A stretch of DNA of 64,000 nucleotides. It comes from JBGTGG01 sp964398945. Its GTDB lineage: Bacteria; Bacteroidota; Bacteroidia; Cytophagales; Cyclobacteriaceae. The notes under the pieces were generated by a model. The model was given only the letters and a program-made list of their open reading frames with translations, was not told the origin of the DNA and did no database searches. Position 1 is the first letter of the stretch. Each line of letters begins with the position of its first letter. A program made the position numbers and the translations under genes. Below are positions 43,263-53,018 of this stretch, one piece after another. Where the stretch lies: NCBI GenBank assembly GCA_964398945.1, contig CAYNOT010000005.1, positions 62,001-126,000 of the forward strand, read 5' to 3'.

Positions 43263-44448
43263 TCATTCGTTTGATTAGAACGTTACTAAGCCCCTCAATC
43301 TGTTGGCTTCTATCAAATTGATCGATTGCAGTCTGCATATTACTTTTTCTTATCTGAGCATATTGGCTCTCCTCCATGTTTACAAATTCATGAATACACG
43401 TTTTTAATTCAATCCAATCTTTTGGTGGAATAACCCATCCTGACTTTGTATTTCGAATGATTGACGCTCCTTCACCTTCCCCGGAAAAAATAATAGGCAG
43501 TCCTGCTGCAAGAGCTTCATAAATTTTTGATGGTACAGCTCCGTAAATATTTTTTACCAGTGGGATTAAAGTACCTCCATAAGAACCTAATACTGCGGGC
43601 ATCTCATCGCGCTGTAGTGTACCATGATAAATAATACCCCGATCGTGATTCTGCTTTAAAAAAGTGAGCAGCTTATCTTGCTCCGCACCTGTTCCATAGA
43701 TGTGAAATTCAGCATTTAATTCTTTAAAATTAATCGTCTCACATATCGAAAGAATGCCCTGGGCCACGCCTAACAAGCCAGCATAGACAATTTGATTTCT
43801 TTTTTTGTGATCAAATTTACTCTCGTTAAATCGTGTTGTGTTTACACCATTTCTGAACAAATGGGTCTTATCACTGCTTCGTGCAGCAATGTAATCAACT
43901 ATTTCTTGCGACTGGCCAGTACAAATAAACGCTTTCTTGTATAAAAATCGTTCTAGGGTTTCCAGTAATGAATATAGAAATCCATCATTAATCGCCCCTA
44001 ATTCTTTTGCTGAAAGCGGCCAAAGGTCGGATATATTAACAATTAACTTTGATCGTGTTAGTTTTGATAGGATCCATCCTGAAAATCCTAATGGTAAAGG
44101 TGGGCTCTCTACTAATAAATAAGAAGGCTTTTTACTGTTGATGAAAAAAAAGGAAAAGAGACTGGTAAAGGAAAAAGAAAGCATACTTATAATTCTCGGA
44201 AATGCTTTCGGGGAATTTGAAGGATACAACCAATAGCGCTTTACTTCAATTCCTTCTATCCAATCAATTTGGCTAAATTTATTCTTATGTGATGAAAATA
44301 TTTTACCTGTAGGATAATTTGGCATTGCCGCCACTATACTAACCTCCCAACCAAGCTTGATTAGCCCTTTGGCCATATCAAATAGCCTATTCTGAGGGGC
44401 ACCCATTTCCGGTAGAAAATACTGTGAAAGAATTACAATTTTTTTCAA
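43243..44448 (-). CDS. GT4 glycosyltransferase, WbuB-like
   Basis: 401 aa GT-B enzyme. The opening LSQYFLPEMGAPQNRLFDMA and MPNYPTGKIF are typical of WbuB-like enzymes, which transfer an N-acetyl-fucosamine-type residue. The C-terminal donor site is AVPSKIYEALAAGLPIIFSG, containing the EALAAGLP motif near residues 305-325. A hydrophobic stretch around residues 90-105 may touch the membrane. Acts on the cytoplasmic face. Co-located with wecB, matching the fucosamine-type reading. Confidence 0.85.
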   Translation of the reverse strand: MKKIVILSQYFLPEMGAPQNRLFDMAKGLIKLGWEVSIVAAMPNYPTGKIFSSHKNKFSQIDWIEGIEVKRYWLYPSNSPKAFPRIISMLSFSFTSLFSFFFINSKKPSYLLVESPPLPLGFSGWILSKLTRSKLIVNISDLWPLSAKELGAINDGFLYSLLETLERFLYKKAFICTGQSQEIVDYIAARSSDKTHLFRNGVNTTRFNESKFDHKKRNQIVYAGLLGVAQGILSICETINFKELNAEFHIYGTGAEQDKLLTFLKQNHDRGIIYHGTLQRDEMPAVLGSYGGTLIPLVKNIYGAVPSKIYEALAAGLPIIFSGEGEGASIIRNTKSGWVIPPKDWIELKTCIHEFVNMEESQYAQIRKSNMQTAIDQFDRSQQIEGLSNVLIKRMNGIGRN

Positions 44449-44455
44449 TACAGCA

Positions 44456-45817
44456 TCACTTAATATTAGAAATAACAGCCCTGAACTTACCCATCTTAGT
44501 ACGCGGAATTTTATCCATTAGAACCACCTCAACATTTACATCCCCCACCCGCTCTTTCAGACTAGCGACCACTACCTGTTTTGTTCGATCATCATAGTCT
44601 TCGTCTGGAACCAGATTAAGTGTAAAATGATCCACATCCTCTTGTACAATTTGAGCCTCCAATATTCCTAAATCTTTTTTAAAAACTGTATCGAGCCGAC
44701 CGATCCTTCTACCATCCCTGGTGATTACCATATCGTCATCCCTGCCTGTAATTTCTTCAATATTAAAATAATCAATCTTACCGGCTGCAGGATGGACTAA
44801 TTTTCCGTTATCACCCAGACTATAACGAATTAACCCCATGTCCTGATTTAAAATACCGGTACATATAAAGGGCGCCCCGTCTATTGAAGAGCTGTTCTCA
44901 ACAATTCCCACCTCTGGCCAAAGCTCCATTAAGCCATCGCTTTCAGGAGATGAACATCCTGCAGCGACAAGCTCACTCATGCCATAGGTATTTACTACCC
45001 GGCAATTAAACATTTTGGTGATCATCTCAGTTTGATAGTCAAACAAGGGCTCAGCATTGCTTATTGCAACCTTTAAGATGGGAAATTTCAAATTCTGCTT
45101 ACTGCCCAATAACGCTAGTGAATATAAAGACGATGCGTAGCCAAAAAGATACTCGATTCCAAATTTTCTCATAGCCTCCAGATAAGCAGCAACGGAATCA
45201 CTACTAATGTGATAGGATGACATATAGAGTTGGTTCATGCTATAATTCTTTACCCAAAAGGGCGGCCGGGTTCGATTAAAAGGTATCAGCATCTGACCTC
45301 CTAAAATTCCATAGCGAGAATCCTTTGTAATACCTTGCCAATTTCTAATGCGCCTTTCGAAGATCGCGTAATATTGAAGAGTCGTTTCCTTTGACCAAAA
45401 TACATTTAACGGAGAGCCCGATGTGCCACCAGTATGCTCGTGATACATTTTTTTTGGATTGCAATCTTCAGCTAAAAAACCAAATGTATTTGCTCGAACG
45501 ATTTGCTTATCAATAACAGGCCAATTTGTGAGTTCCATGTATGATGAAGTATCCCCCTTTCTTCTTCTTTCGGACCAGTAGTTTCTATAGTAAGGAATAG
45601 AATGATAGGCTCTATCTAAAAGTTTTTCCAATACATTTTCCTGATAAACTTTCCATTGCGAAAAGTTCCATTCTTCCCGCAAAGCAGCTTCCTCAATAAG
45701 GCTTGAAGATTTTTTAGAATAACGCCACCTATTTCGCAGATAACCATAAGCGCTTACCGCGATATCCCTTCCAAAGTTGGGAAGCTGGTAAAAGATGTCT
45801 CTTGCGAAAGAATTCAT
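44456..45817 (-). CDS. CapK/PaaK-like adenylate-forming protein
   Basis: 453 aa. Related to phenylacetate-CoA ligases: P-loop-like HTGGTSGSPLNVFW near residues 126-139, a middle part with YGMSELVAAGCSSPES, and a C-terminal EITGRDDDMVITRDGRR hinge with KFRAVISNIK at the end. In capsule loci such CapK proteins occur without a known substrate. The catalytic Lys near the C-terminus (TKMGKFRAV) is present, so an active ligase is possible. Overlaps the GT gene at 45814 by 4 nt and is 7 nt from the WbuB-like gene. Confidence 0.85.
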   Translation of the reverse strand: MNSFARDIFYQLPNFGRDIAVSAYGYLRNRWRYSKKSSSLIEEAALREEWNFSQWKVYQENVLEKLLDRAYHSIPYYRNYWSERRRKGDTSSYMELTNWPVIDKQIVRANTFGFLAEDCNPKKMYHEHTGGTSGSPLNVFWSKETTLQYYAIFERRIRNWQGITKDSRYGILGGQMLIPFNRTRPPFWVKNYSMNQLYMSSYHISSDSVAAYLEAMRKFGIEYLFGYASSLYSLALLGSKQNLKFPILKVAISNAEPLFDYQTEMITKMFNCRVVNTYGMSELVAAGCSSPESDGLMELWPEVGIVENSSSIDGAPFICTGILNQDMGLIRYSLGDNGKLVHPAAGKIDYFNIEEITGRDDDMVITRDGRRIGRLDTVFKKDLGILEAQIVQEDVDHFTLNLVPDEDYDDRTKQVVVASLKERVGDVNVEVVLMDKIPRTKMGKFRAVISNIK

Positions 45818-46845
45818 CCTAATTTTGGTTCCTCAAATTCGTCCAATATTTCAAACCAGGAGTGCTTTACAGATTCCCAGTCAAAAGTCTCTATTTTCTT
45901 TCGGGCATTAATTGCCAACTGTTGAGCAAGAGCTGGATTTTCAATTAATTGGATAATTTTCTCCACCATCTCTGACACGTCTCCGGGATCAACGAGGAGA
46001 CCTGTTTCGTTATCGGTTAATAAATACGGAATTCCACCCACATTTGTAGAGACAATGGGAAGCCCAAGGGCCATCGCTTCGATTACGCTTATCGGTGTAT
46101 TATCAACAGTCGTTGTATTAATAAAAATATCATAATCATCAGCCATTTTATGCCAGTCGTTTTTCGACAATACACCTGTAAATTTAACGGCAACGGTCAT
46201 CCCAATTTGTTGAACAACTTCCTGACAACGAAAAAGACTATTATCCCGATCAGGACCAACCATGCAGAGTTGTGCATTCTGCCCGATGAGTTTTAGGTTC
46301 TGCAGCACTTGAATCGCCATTTCGGGATTATAGATTTTATGAAATGAACGTACCCATAGCAAGCGTGGTGTAAACCGGAAACGCTCCTTGAATTTATAGT
46401 CCGACAAATTGATACTATTTGGGATATAGTGAACATTCTGCAGTCCAAATTTTTGAAAAACTTGCGCCAAATACCCTGAAGGAGCGATCAGCTTTTTAGC
46501 ACCTTCAAAAACAAATCGGGACAAATGCGGATTATTTTCCAACCTCAGCTTCAGATTGCCACCCCGTAATATCGGCATATAGGGAAGTGAAAATAGCTTA
46601 CAGAAAATGGCCGCTCCCAGCGCATAGTAAAACCCCAAAGTGCTATAGGTATCAATCAAGACAATATTTACTTTATTTCGATTCCGAATGATAGCCCACA
46701 TCATATCTAACCACCGCAGCACCTGGCTTCGTTTATTCGAAACCAATAATATTGAATAGCGAACCGATAATAATTTTCCAAGAATCTCAATTGAGCTTGG
46801 TGTATTGCCGTGTCGGGAAAGATTGTTACCTAGGTAAAGGATCAT
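45814..46845 (-). CDS. GT4 glycosyltransferase
   Basis: 343 aa GT-B enzyme: N-terminal GNNLSRHGNTPSSIEILGK acceptor part, C-terminal VDNTPISVIEAMALGLPIVS with E-x7-E donor-site spacing near residues 243-262, then NVGGIPYLL. Retaining, cytoplasmic. Acceptor and donor unknown. In frame with neighbours of the cluster; start ATG 46845 30 nt after the methyltransferase stop. Confidence 0.85.
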   Translation of the reverse strand: MILYLGNNLSRHGNTPSSIEILGKLLSVRYSILLVSNKRSQVLRWLDMMWAIIRNRNKVNIVLIDTYSTLGFYYALGAAIFCKLFSLPYMPILRGGNLKLRLENNPHLSRFVFEGAKKLIAPSGYLAQVFQKFGLQNVHYIPNSINLSDYKFKERFRFTPRLLWVRSFHKIYNPEMAIQVLQNLKLIGQNAQLCMVGPDRDNSLFRCQEVVQQIGMTVAVKFTGVLSKNDWHKMADDYDIFINTTTVDNTPISVIEAMALGLPIVSTNVGGIPYLLTDNETGLLVDPGDVSEMVEKIIQLIENPALAQQLAINARKKIETFDWESVKHSWFEILDEFEEPKLG

Positions 46846-46875
46846 TCAATAATGGAATAAACGGCATTAACAATT

Positions 46876-47601
46876 TCAATAATTGTTTAAAGTTTTGGAT
46901 CGATTTATAACAATCATTACATCCGAAAGCAAAAATGAAATCCATTTCTTACCAACCAGCCAATATTGCAACTTGTAGAGAGTCTTATCACTGAAATACT
47001 TCATTCCAAAAAAAGGAAAATTAAATCGAATCTCAGATTGAATGGTTAAATCATATTTGCTGCATAAATTAATAATCACTTTCTCATTGATTTCGTTTAA
47101 GGTGTAATTCATTTTTTTATTATGCCACCACCTTCTAGCCCTAATCAGCCAATTAGATGAATCACTATACTGAATAATAACAGTTCCTTCAGGTGTAACT
47201 AAATCATTTAGTTTTGCAAACACTAACTCTATATCCGGAACATGAGCAAGTACACCTACTATTAATATAAGATCATATTGACTAGTTCTATCAAAGGAAC
47301 CGAAGTCTAAATTATGGTACTCTACAAAAGACTTCTTAGCCGGAAAATTAGATTCAATATTCAATTTTGCCAATGATAACATATTCTCAGATAGGTCAAT
47401 CATTGAAATATGTTCAGCCTCATTTATAAAATCAAGAACCAAAGAACCATCTCCACAACCCACATCCAAAATATTTTTAAACGAATATCCTGACACTAAA
47501 TTTTTTATTATTTGACGTCTTAATAAGATACCAAATCGCTTATGCAGATACAATCCGGTTTGATTAAAGAATTCTCTTACTTCACGATCACCTGTTTTCA
47601 T
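46876..47601 (-). CDS. Class I SAM-dependent methyltransferase
   Basis: 241 aa. Motif I is ILDVGCGDGSLVLDFI near residues 40-55, followed by HISMIDLSENMLSLAKLN (motif II region) and YDLILIVGVLAHVPD (post-I, motif IV-like). A C-terminal helical extension is AT-rich in codons. It may O-methylate a sugar or a lipid-linked intermediate. Overlaps the preceding glycosyltransferase gene by 4 nt. Confidence 0.85.
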   Translation of the reverse strand: MKTGDREVREFFNQTGLYLHKRFGILLRRQIIKNLVSGYSFKNILDVGCGDGSLVLDFINEAEHISMIDLSENMLSLAKLNIESNFPAKKSFVEYHNLDFGSFDRTSQYDLILIVGVLAHVPDIELVFAKLNDLVTPEGTVIIQYSDSSNWLIRARRWWHNKKMNYTLNEINEKVIINLCSKYDLTIQSEIRFNFPFFGMKYFSDKTLYKLQYWLVGKKWISFLLSDVMIVINRSKTLNNY

Positions 47602-48659
47602 AACTTATTATAAACATCATTAACGACTTTATCTAAAAAGATATCCATGGAGTGATTTTTTAAAATGTATTCTCTTCCGTTCTTTCCCCAAATAGACCAT
47701 TGCTTTTCATCCAGCAAAATTGCTTCAATTGCCATAGCTAAACTATCCCTATCATTTGACGGCACAACTTTACCACACGCAGCCTGCCGTACAATACGAC
47801 CACACTCGCCAACATCGGTTACTACAACCGGAAGAGAGGAAGCCATATATTCCAGCAGGCTAATTGGCAGACCCTCATCAGCCGATGAAAGCACTCCTAT
47901 ATCAGCCATACTCAACAACTCTGGAATATTCGTTACTGAAGGATTTAAACTTACATAATCTATTAAATCATTTTCAAGTGATAATTTTTTAATTTTTACA
48001 AAATATTCACTTTCAAAATGTGAACCAAAACACTTAATTGAAAATTTCAAACCACGAGATTTAAGAATACTTGCTGCTGCTAATAAATTTTCGTAATCCT
48101 TTTGTTCTCTATAGTTAGCCAATACAACTATCACCTTCTTTTCTCCATTTGGAATTGGAGTCTTGTAAAATCTCGAAACTTGAATAGGGTTTTTTATCAT
48201 TAATGCCCTTGAATATCCAATCTTATTAAGTACCCAATTCTGTATTTGATCTGAAACAGTTATCCATGCTCCGACTCGACTTAAAAGTAATTTTTGTAAA
48301 AAAATATTTCTTAAACTTAAAAGAGGGTTGTGATCATGATGAATAATATGAACATTTCTTAGACCCATTAAAGCAAGGGCACAAAAAATTGCGGTGCTAT
48401 TTCCGTGAGCGTGCACAATTCCAATCTTATTAATTTTAATAAACTTTCTGAATATCAATAATCCATGATAACTTTTTGATCGATTGAGACAAAAGAAATT
48501 TATTTCTTGATTCAATTCCTGGCTTAGAGTTCCATCCTGTCTTGTTGCACAAAAATAAACTTCATACCCTCTGTTGATTAATCCATTAGCAAGATCAACG
48601 GCAACTCTTTCAGCTCCACCCGGATTTAAGGTATCAATTATTTGAACAATTTTTTGCAC
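47598..48659 (-). CDS. GT4 glycosyltransferase
   Basis: 353 aa GT-B enzyme. N-terminal NPGGAERVAVDLANGL is the acceptor-side glycine-rich motif; donor site SADEGLPISLLEYMASSLPV near residues 263-282; then VVVTDVGECGRIV. A+T-rich by eye compared with the genes at 57-62 kb. Acceptor unknown. Overlaps the methyltransferase by 4 nt. Confidence 0.87.
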   Translation of the reverse strand: MQKIVQIIDTLNPGGAERVAVDLANGLINRGYEVYFCATRQDGTLSQELNQEINFFCLNRSKSYHGLLIFRKFIKINKIGIVHAHGNSTAIFCALALMGLRNVHIIHHDHNPLLSLRNIFLQKLLLSRVGAWITVSDQIQNWVLNKIGYSRALMIKNPIQVSRFYKTPIPNGEKKVIVVLANYREQKDYENLLAAASILKSRGLKFSIKCFGSHFESEYFVKIKKLSLENDLIDYVSLNPSVTNIPELLSMADIGVLSSADEGLPISLLEYMASSLPVVVTDVGECGRIVRQAACGKVVPSNDRDSLAMAIEAILLDEKQWSIWGKNGREYILKNHSMDIFLDKVVNDVYNKL

Positions 48660-48750
48660 TCTAAATCAGATTTTACCAACACGATTTTCCACTGTAACTT
48701 TATAAATCATTTCTTCAAAAAAACATTAAATAACAGATAGCCCATTAGTT

Positions 48751-50160
48751 TCAATCAATTTTAACACTTTGCACAATTTCTTTTCGCAAAGCTGTTTTTC
48801 TCAACATACGTTTATAAGTCCGAAGTCTATCTAATTTTGATGTAACACAAATAAACCCAACGCCATACAAGAAACTTGGTGCTGCAATGCGCGTTGCAGC
48901 ATGCGTCATAAAAACAAAACAAAATCCAACAAACGCGATAGTCAAAGTTCGTTCAAGGATTTTTTTTCTGTCAAAAAAATGTTGTAGTGGTAACACTATC
49001 AAAATTAATATTGCGACACCACCAAACAAACCATGCTCAGCTAACATACGCGAAAACTCATTGTGTGCAGCCACTACAATTGAATATCCATATTTCTTCC
49101 GGAGTTCGGCACCCATCCCAGGACCTACACCCAGAAATGGATTCTCCATAAATATTTTCCAATCTATAGATACAATTAATGTTCTTCCAGAGGTTAATTC
49201 TTCAATATCTTCTGCTTGTTTACCTCTTTTTATGCCTTGATATCGGTCTGATAGTTTATTGCCAGTCAAATTATCTGTGTAATCAAATAAGAATATGGCT
49301 AAGACAGCAAAAAGTGCAACAAATAAAATTCCTCGAATTGTATTCCTGTTAAACCCTACTGTTTTCCATGTGAAATAAATAAAGACAATCGCAAGTAAAA
49401 TGAGGGGCGTAATCATGCCACCACGCGAAAAAGTTAGAAGCCCCCTAAACAGCAAGAAGCCGATGTAGCTCAATGCAAGTAAATAGCTACCAAATAACCT
49501 AATCTTTAAAAAATATGCCAACCCCATTAGAAGTATGCCAAGACCCAGTACGGAAGACATTTGATTTGGGCCATAGACACTTGTTGCAAAGTTTGAATCA
49601 TACCCAAATTTAATTTCACTAAAATCGGGTGTATTAACCACCAGATATCCAAGAATGGAAGCTAGAGGGAAAAGGATAAAAAGAAATAAATTTCTCAATG
49701 CATCCCCATCCAAGGGCTTTTTATAAAAATAAATGGCAGATATTGCCAAGCACAGAAGTCCGGAAAGATTGGCCGAAATTAACTGGCGTGTACCTTCTAA
49801 AGTTTTCCCGTCAGATAAGAACATTCCGGGAATAAAAAGTATCAAGAATAAAATAAAAAGATATTGAATGTGGCGGCCGCTCCTAAAAATGGATATAAAT
49901 AATATAAGACTAATAGCATACTTTATAAATTCATGAGGCACGCCAGAGGCAGACATTCTCCCCAATAGTTCTATTCCTACAAGGTATGCTGCGAATAAAT
50001 ATTCCGGGTAGCGAGTCGACTTTCTAAACGCTGCAAAAATCCCCAAGAAAAAAATCAGAATAATCCATGTAAATACTAAAGATGGAATTAATCCAGCGAC
50101 AATACCCAAAAGAAAATGGGAAACTAGAACTATATCAGATTTATAGCGATTAAAATTCAC
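48751..50160 (-). CDS. O-antigen polymerase/ligase-like membrane protein (Wzy-like)
   Basis: 469 aa with about 12 hydrophobic segments. The WzyC/O-antigen ligase region is near residues 320-380: a large external loop with NPFLGVGPGMGAELRKKYGY and AAHNEFSRMLAEHGLFGG, whose ... GxGxG and HNxFxxxLxxxG are the known signature. It either polymerises undecaprenyl-linked repeats (Wzy) or ligates O-antigen (WaaL); with the flippase at the right end the Wzy reading is more likely. The ends are basic and cytoplasmic. Flanked by gaps of 91 and 38 nt. Confidence 0.85.
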   Translation of the reverse strand: MNFNRYKSDIVLVSHFLLGIVAGLIPSLVFTWIILIFFLGIFAAFRKSTRYPEYLFAAYLVGIELLGRMSASGVPHEFIKYAISLILFISIFRSGRHIQYLFILFLILFIPGMFLSDGKTLEGTRQLISANLSGLLCLAISAIYFYKKPLDGDALRNLFLFILFPLASILGYLVVNTPDFSEIKFGYDSNFATSVYGPNQMSSVLGLGILLMGLAYFLKIRLFGSYLLALSYIGFLLFRGLLTFSRGGMITPLILLAIVFIYFTWKTVGFNRNTIRGILFVALFAVLAIFLFDYTDNLTGNKLSDRYQGIKRGKQAEDIEELTSGRTLIVSIDWKIFMENPFLGVGPGMGAELRKKYGYSIVVAAHNEFSRMLAEHGLFGGVAILILIVLPLQHFFDRKKILERTLTIAFVGFCFVFMTHAATRIAAPSFLYGVGFICVTSKLDRLRTYKRMLRKTALRKEIVQSVKID

Positions 50161-50198
50161 AATTAAAGGGAATCAACATTAGTTTGATTGATCATCGT

Positions 50199-51323
50199 TC
50201 ATAAATAATACGAAATCTCCTTCTTAAATTTCTCCAATGTATATTGTCTAGCCCATTGCAACGCTTTTGTAGAAAGAGAATCGTAATCGATTTCGCCCTT
50301 GATGATATTAATTATTTCTACAGCAACACTATTCGCATCCTGTGGAACAATTCTTCCGCGTGTCTGATGGTCAAGCATCCAGGGAACGCATGATACAGCC
50401 GTAGTGATTGGCACGCACCCCCAGCTCATAGCTTCCGCTACAACCTTAGGCCAACCTTCCATCCGGGAAAGAAACACCAGAAAGTGCGCCTCGCTGTAGT
50501 AGTTTTTAATATCTTCTGGCGATACATTCCCATGAAAGAAGACTTTTTCCTGTAAGCCATATTCGGCTATTAGTTTCTTACAGCGCTCCTCATAGGGACC
50601 TGCACCTAAAATATCTAACTGAATACTTGTAATACCGGATGACATTAGGACATGCATTGCCTTAATGGAAAGATCAGGCCTTTTACGTTCATCTAATGTT
50701 CCCGCAAATAGGAATTTTAAAACAGGATCAGTAATCCGTTTTTTCTTCGGGAGTATGGAAAACTCACTTTCTGTATAACTGGCAGTAAAAAAAGACACAC
50801 AGTTACGCGTAAAATTATTCCACTGGCCATAAATAAGTACGCGCATGTTGTGCGAAAAAAATGTGTTGCGTGACAAAATTTTTTGAATCTTGTAACTCAG
50901 ATGCTCTCCCGGGTAGTCGTCCCAATTACCTGCATACTTTACAGTCTTTGATTTAAACGGAAAAAAAATTTGCGCCACTAATCCAATAAGACCCAAATTG
51001 CCAGGACACCGCAAATGAATATGATCTGCCCACATCATTGCCCTTATACATTTAAAAAAGACAAGAGGAATAATAAAAACCGCTTTCAATTTACCAGCCA
51101 ATGTAAGTGTATCAAAACTCGGTATTGAAGTAAAGGAAAGTTTGCTAGTTGTCAAAAACTTACTGTCAATAGAGTCCACTTGAAATTTTACCTTTGGCGC
51201 CACAACTCGCGTCTCTCCCACCAAACTAAACCAAATGTTCATTTCACGAACAAAGGGTCCATACGCGTAATACCCTCCATTCAGTTCTTTGTAAGGAGCG
51301 TGTGTGATAACCAAAAATTTCAT
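50199..51323 (-). CDS. GT4 glycosyltransferase
   Basis: 374 aa GT-B enzyme. FAGTLDERKRPDLSIKAMHV opens the donor domain, and EGWPKVVAEAMSWGCVPITT carries the donor-site E-x7-E near residues 285-300. The N-terminal domain contains LNGGYYAYGPFVREM and a membrane-like LKAVFIIPLVFFKCI. The start overlaps the neighbour's stop by one base (TAATG). Confidence 0.86.
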   Translation of the reverse strand: MKFLVITHAPYKELNGGYYAYGPFVREMNIWFSLVGETRVVAPKVKFQVDSIDSKFLTTSKLSFTSIPSFDTLTLAGKLKAVFIIPLVFFKCIRAMMWADHIHLRCPGNLGLIGLVAQIFFPFKSKTVKYAGNWDDYPGEHLSYKIQKILSRNTFFSHNMRVLIYGQWNNFTRNCVSFFTASYTESEFSILPKKKRITDPVLKFLFAGTLDERKRPDLSIKAMHVLMSSGITSIQLDILGAGPYEERCKKLIAEYGLQEKVFFHGNVSPEDIKNYYSEAHFLVFLSRMEGWPKVVAEAMSWGCVPITTAVSCVPWMLDHQTRGRIVPQDANSVAVEIINIIKGEIDYDSLSTKALQWARQYTLEKFKKEISYYL

Positions 51324-52444
51324 TAAATGATCTCTTTATAGAAGGCTATATTCTGTGCAATTACTTTTTCAACCGAAAACCGTTCAAGAATATCAGCACG
51401 GCCTTGACTGCCCAATCGCAATGCCAACTCAGGATCTTTAAACAACGCAATAACTTTGGTGGCAATATCAATGGGTGCGTAAGGGTCGCATAAAAGTCCG
51501 GTTACACCATCTTTTACAACTTCAGGGCCTGGGCCAGCATTCGCACCGATGAATGGCTTTCCACTTGCGAGTACTTCCAACCACGCCAATGGCAATGCCT
51601 CCATATGGGAAGGATATACACAAACTTCTGCAGTAGCAATCAGTGCAGGTATATCATCATGGCCGACTGAGCCTAAAAAATGAACATCCGATACCAAATC
51701 TTTAGGGATACGCTGTCTCAAATTTTCAATAAATCTTGCATCGCCTCTTCCTGCCAGTACCAGTTGGGCTTTGGGGAATTCCGATTTTACAATTGAAAAT
51801 GAGTCAACCAATTGAGTCACCCCTTTTTTCTCTTTTATTGATCCAATAAAAAGAATGCGCCCGCGAATTGTAGCGGTCTGATCCACCTTGTTAAATTTCG
51901 AGGTATCGGTAATGTTAAAAATTACCCTTACTTTCTGTTTATCAAACTGAATGTATTTCGATGTATGATCCCGAACGTATTCACTTACCGCAATAAAAAA
52001 ATCAGATCTTCTAAATGATCTTTTTTCCTGAAAGCCTTTCCAGAAATCAATCTTTCGATTTTCAGATTTAGCAAAAAAATGATGTCCTCCATTAAGTCGA
52101 ATAATGTATTTTATCCCTTTTATTGGTCGCAAAAAAGCAAACCCATTTTCCTGACTTTCTATTATATCAATTGGATTTGCACTCTGTATTTTCTTTATCT
52201 CCTTTAAAAGACGCTTACTGGTATCCATAAAGCGCAAAAATGGAAAGTTACTTTTTCGCAACGCGTGAATATGAACGCCATCCTTAACGGTATGAAGATC
52301 TTGTTCGAATGAATAAACACCAACAACAGTAACGCGAACATCATGCTTAGCATACTCCGTTGCCAATAATTTCACTACTGTCCCAATACCACCGTGAGAA
52401 ACATTCTCTAACGGATATTCATTACATACAATACATATATGCAT
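51323..52444 (-). CDS. GT4 glycosyltransferase
   Basis: 373 aa GT-B enzyme with N-terminal GGIGTVVKLLATEYAKH and C-terminal MEALPLAWLEVLASGKPFIG, ANAGPGPEVV, near residues 285-315. LFIGSIKEKKGVTQLVDSFS starts the donor domain. Directly coupled to the following glycosyltransferase (TAATG overlap), so the two probably add successive sugars of one repeat unit. Confidence 0.87.
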   Translation of the reverse strand: MHICIVCNEYPLENVSHGGIGTVVKLLATEYAKHDVRVTVVGVYSFEQDLHTVKDGVHIHALRKSNFPFLRFMDTSKRLLKEIKKIQSANPIDIIESQENGFAFLRPIKGIKYIIRLNGGHHFFAKSENRKIDFWKGFQEKRSFRRSDFFIAVSEYVRDHTSKYIQFDKQKVRVIFNITDTSKFNKVDQTATIRGRILFIGSIKEKKGVTQLVDSFSIVKSEFPKAQLVLAGRGDARFIENLRQRIPKDLVSDVHFLGSVGHDDIPALIATAEVCVYPSHMEALPLAWLEVLASGKPFIGANAGPGPEVVKDGVTGLLCDPYAPIDIATKVIALFKDPELALRLGSQGRADILERFSVEKVIAQNIAFYKEII

Positions 52445-52451
52445 ATCGCTT

Positions 52452-53015
52452 TTAAAATGAAATATAATCCCTACTAGAGTTGTAGTTAATAATCTCAGAC
52501 TTTGGAGAAACTACAACAGCCTTGTCTGAAACATCAAAATTAACAACCGCATTCGCACCAATAGCCACATCATTACCAATCGTAATGGGACCAAATATTT
52601 TAGCCCCTGGTCCGATCCACACACGATCACCTATAATAGGATTGCCAAAAGAACCTTTGCGTCTCCCGATCCCAATTACAACCATAGGACCAATGTTGCA
52701 ATTCCCGCCTATCACAGCACCACCATTTATAACAATTGGGCCATGATGACTTAAATATAATCCTGCTCCAATTTTGGTCTGATGCGGAATTGATATGCCG
52801 TACAGCCATTGTGAAAATTTTAATCCAAGAAACCCTGATAGATTAATTATTTTCCTAACATACGTGTTAGTGAATTTATAATACATGTAGTTATTAAACC
52901 TATAGATTAGTGTACAAATGAATCCATAATTAAAAAGGATCATCTTTAAAAATGAAAATACACCCTTAACCTTGTATCTTTTATAATCATTTCTTAGGGA
53001 AGAAAGTAAGCTCAT
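52452..53015 (-). CDS. Hexapeptide-repeat acyltransferase (CysE/WcaB-like)
   Basis: 187 aa. A helical N-terminal part (~1-75, with hydrophobic helices) and a left-handed beta-helix (~78-175) with IGAGLYLSHHGPIVINGGAV (His pair), IGGNCNIGPMVVIG, IGDRVWIGPGAKIFGPITIG and IGNDVAIGANAVVNFDV. LSHHG fits the serine-acetyltransferase-like subgroup used to O-acetylate surface sugars. 3 and 7 nt from its neighbours. Confidence 0.86.
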   Translation of the reverse strand: MSLLSSLRNDYKRYKVKGVFSFLKMILFNYGFICTLIYRFNNYMYYKFTNTYVRKIINLSGFLGLKFSQWLYGISIPHQTKIGAGLYLSHHGPIVINGGAVIGGNCNIGPMVVIGIGRRKGSFGNPIIGDRVWIGPGAKIFGPITIGNDVAIGANAVVNFDVSDKAVVVSPKSEIINYNSSRDYISF

Positions 53016-53018
53016 AAA

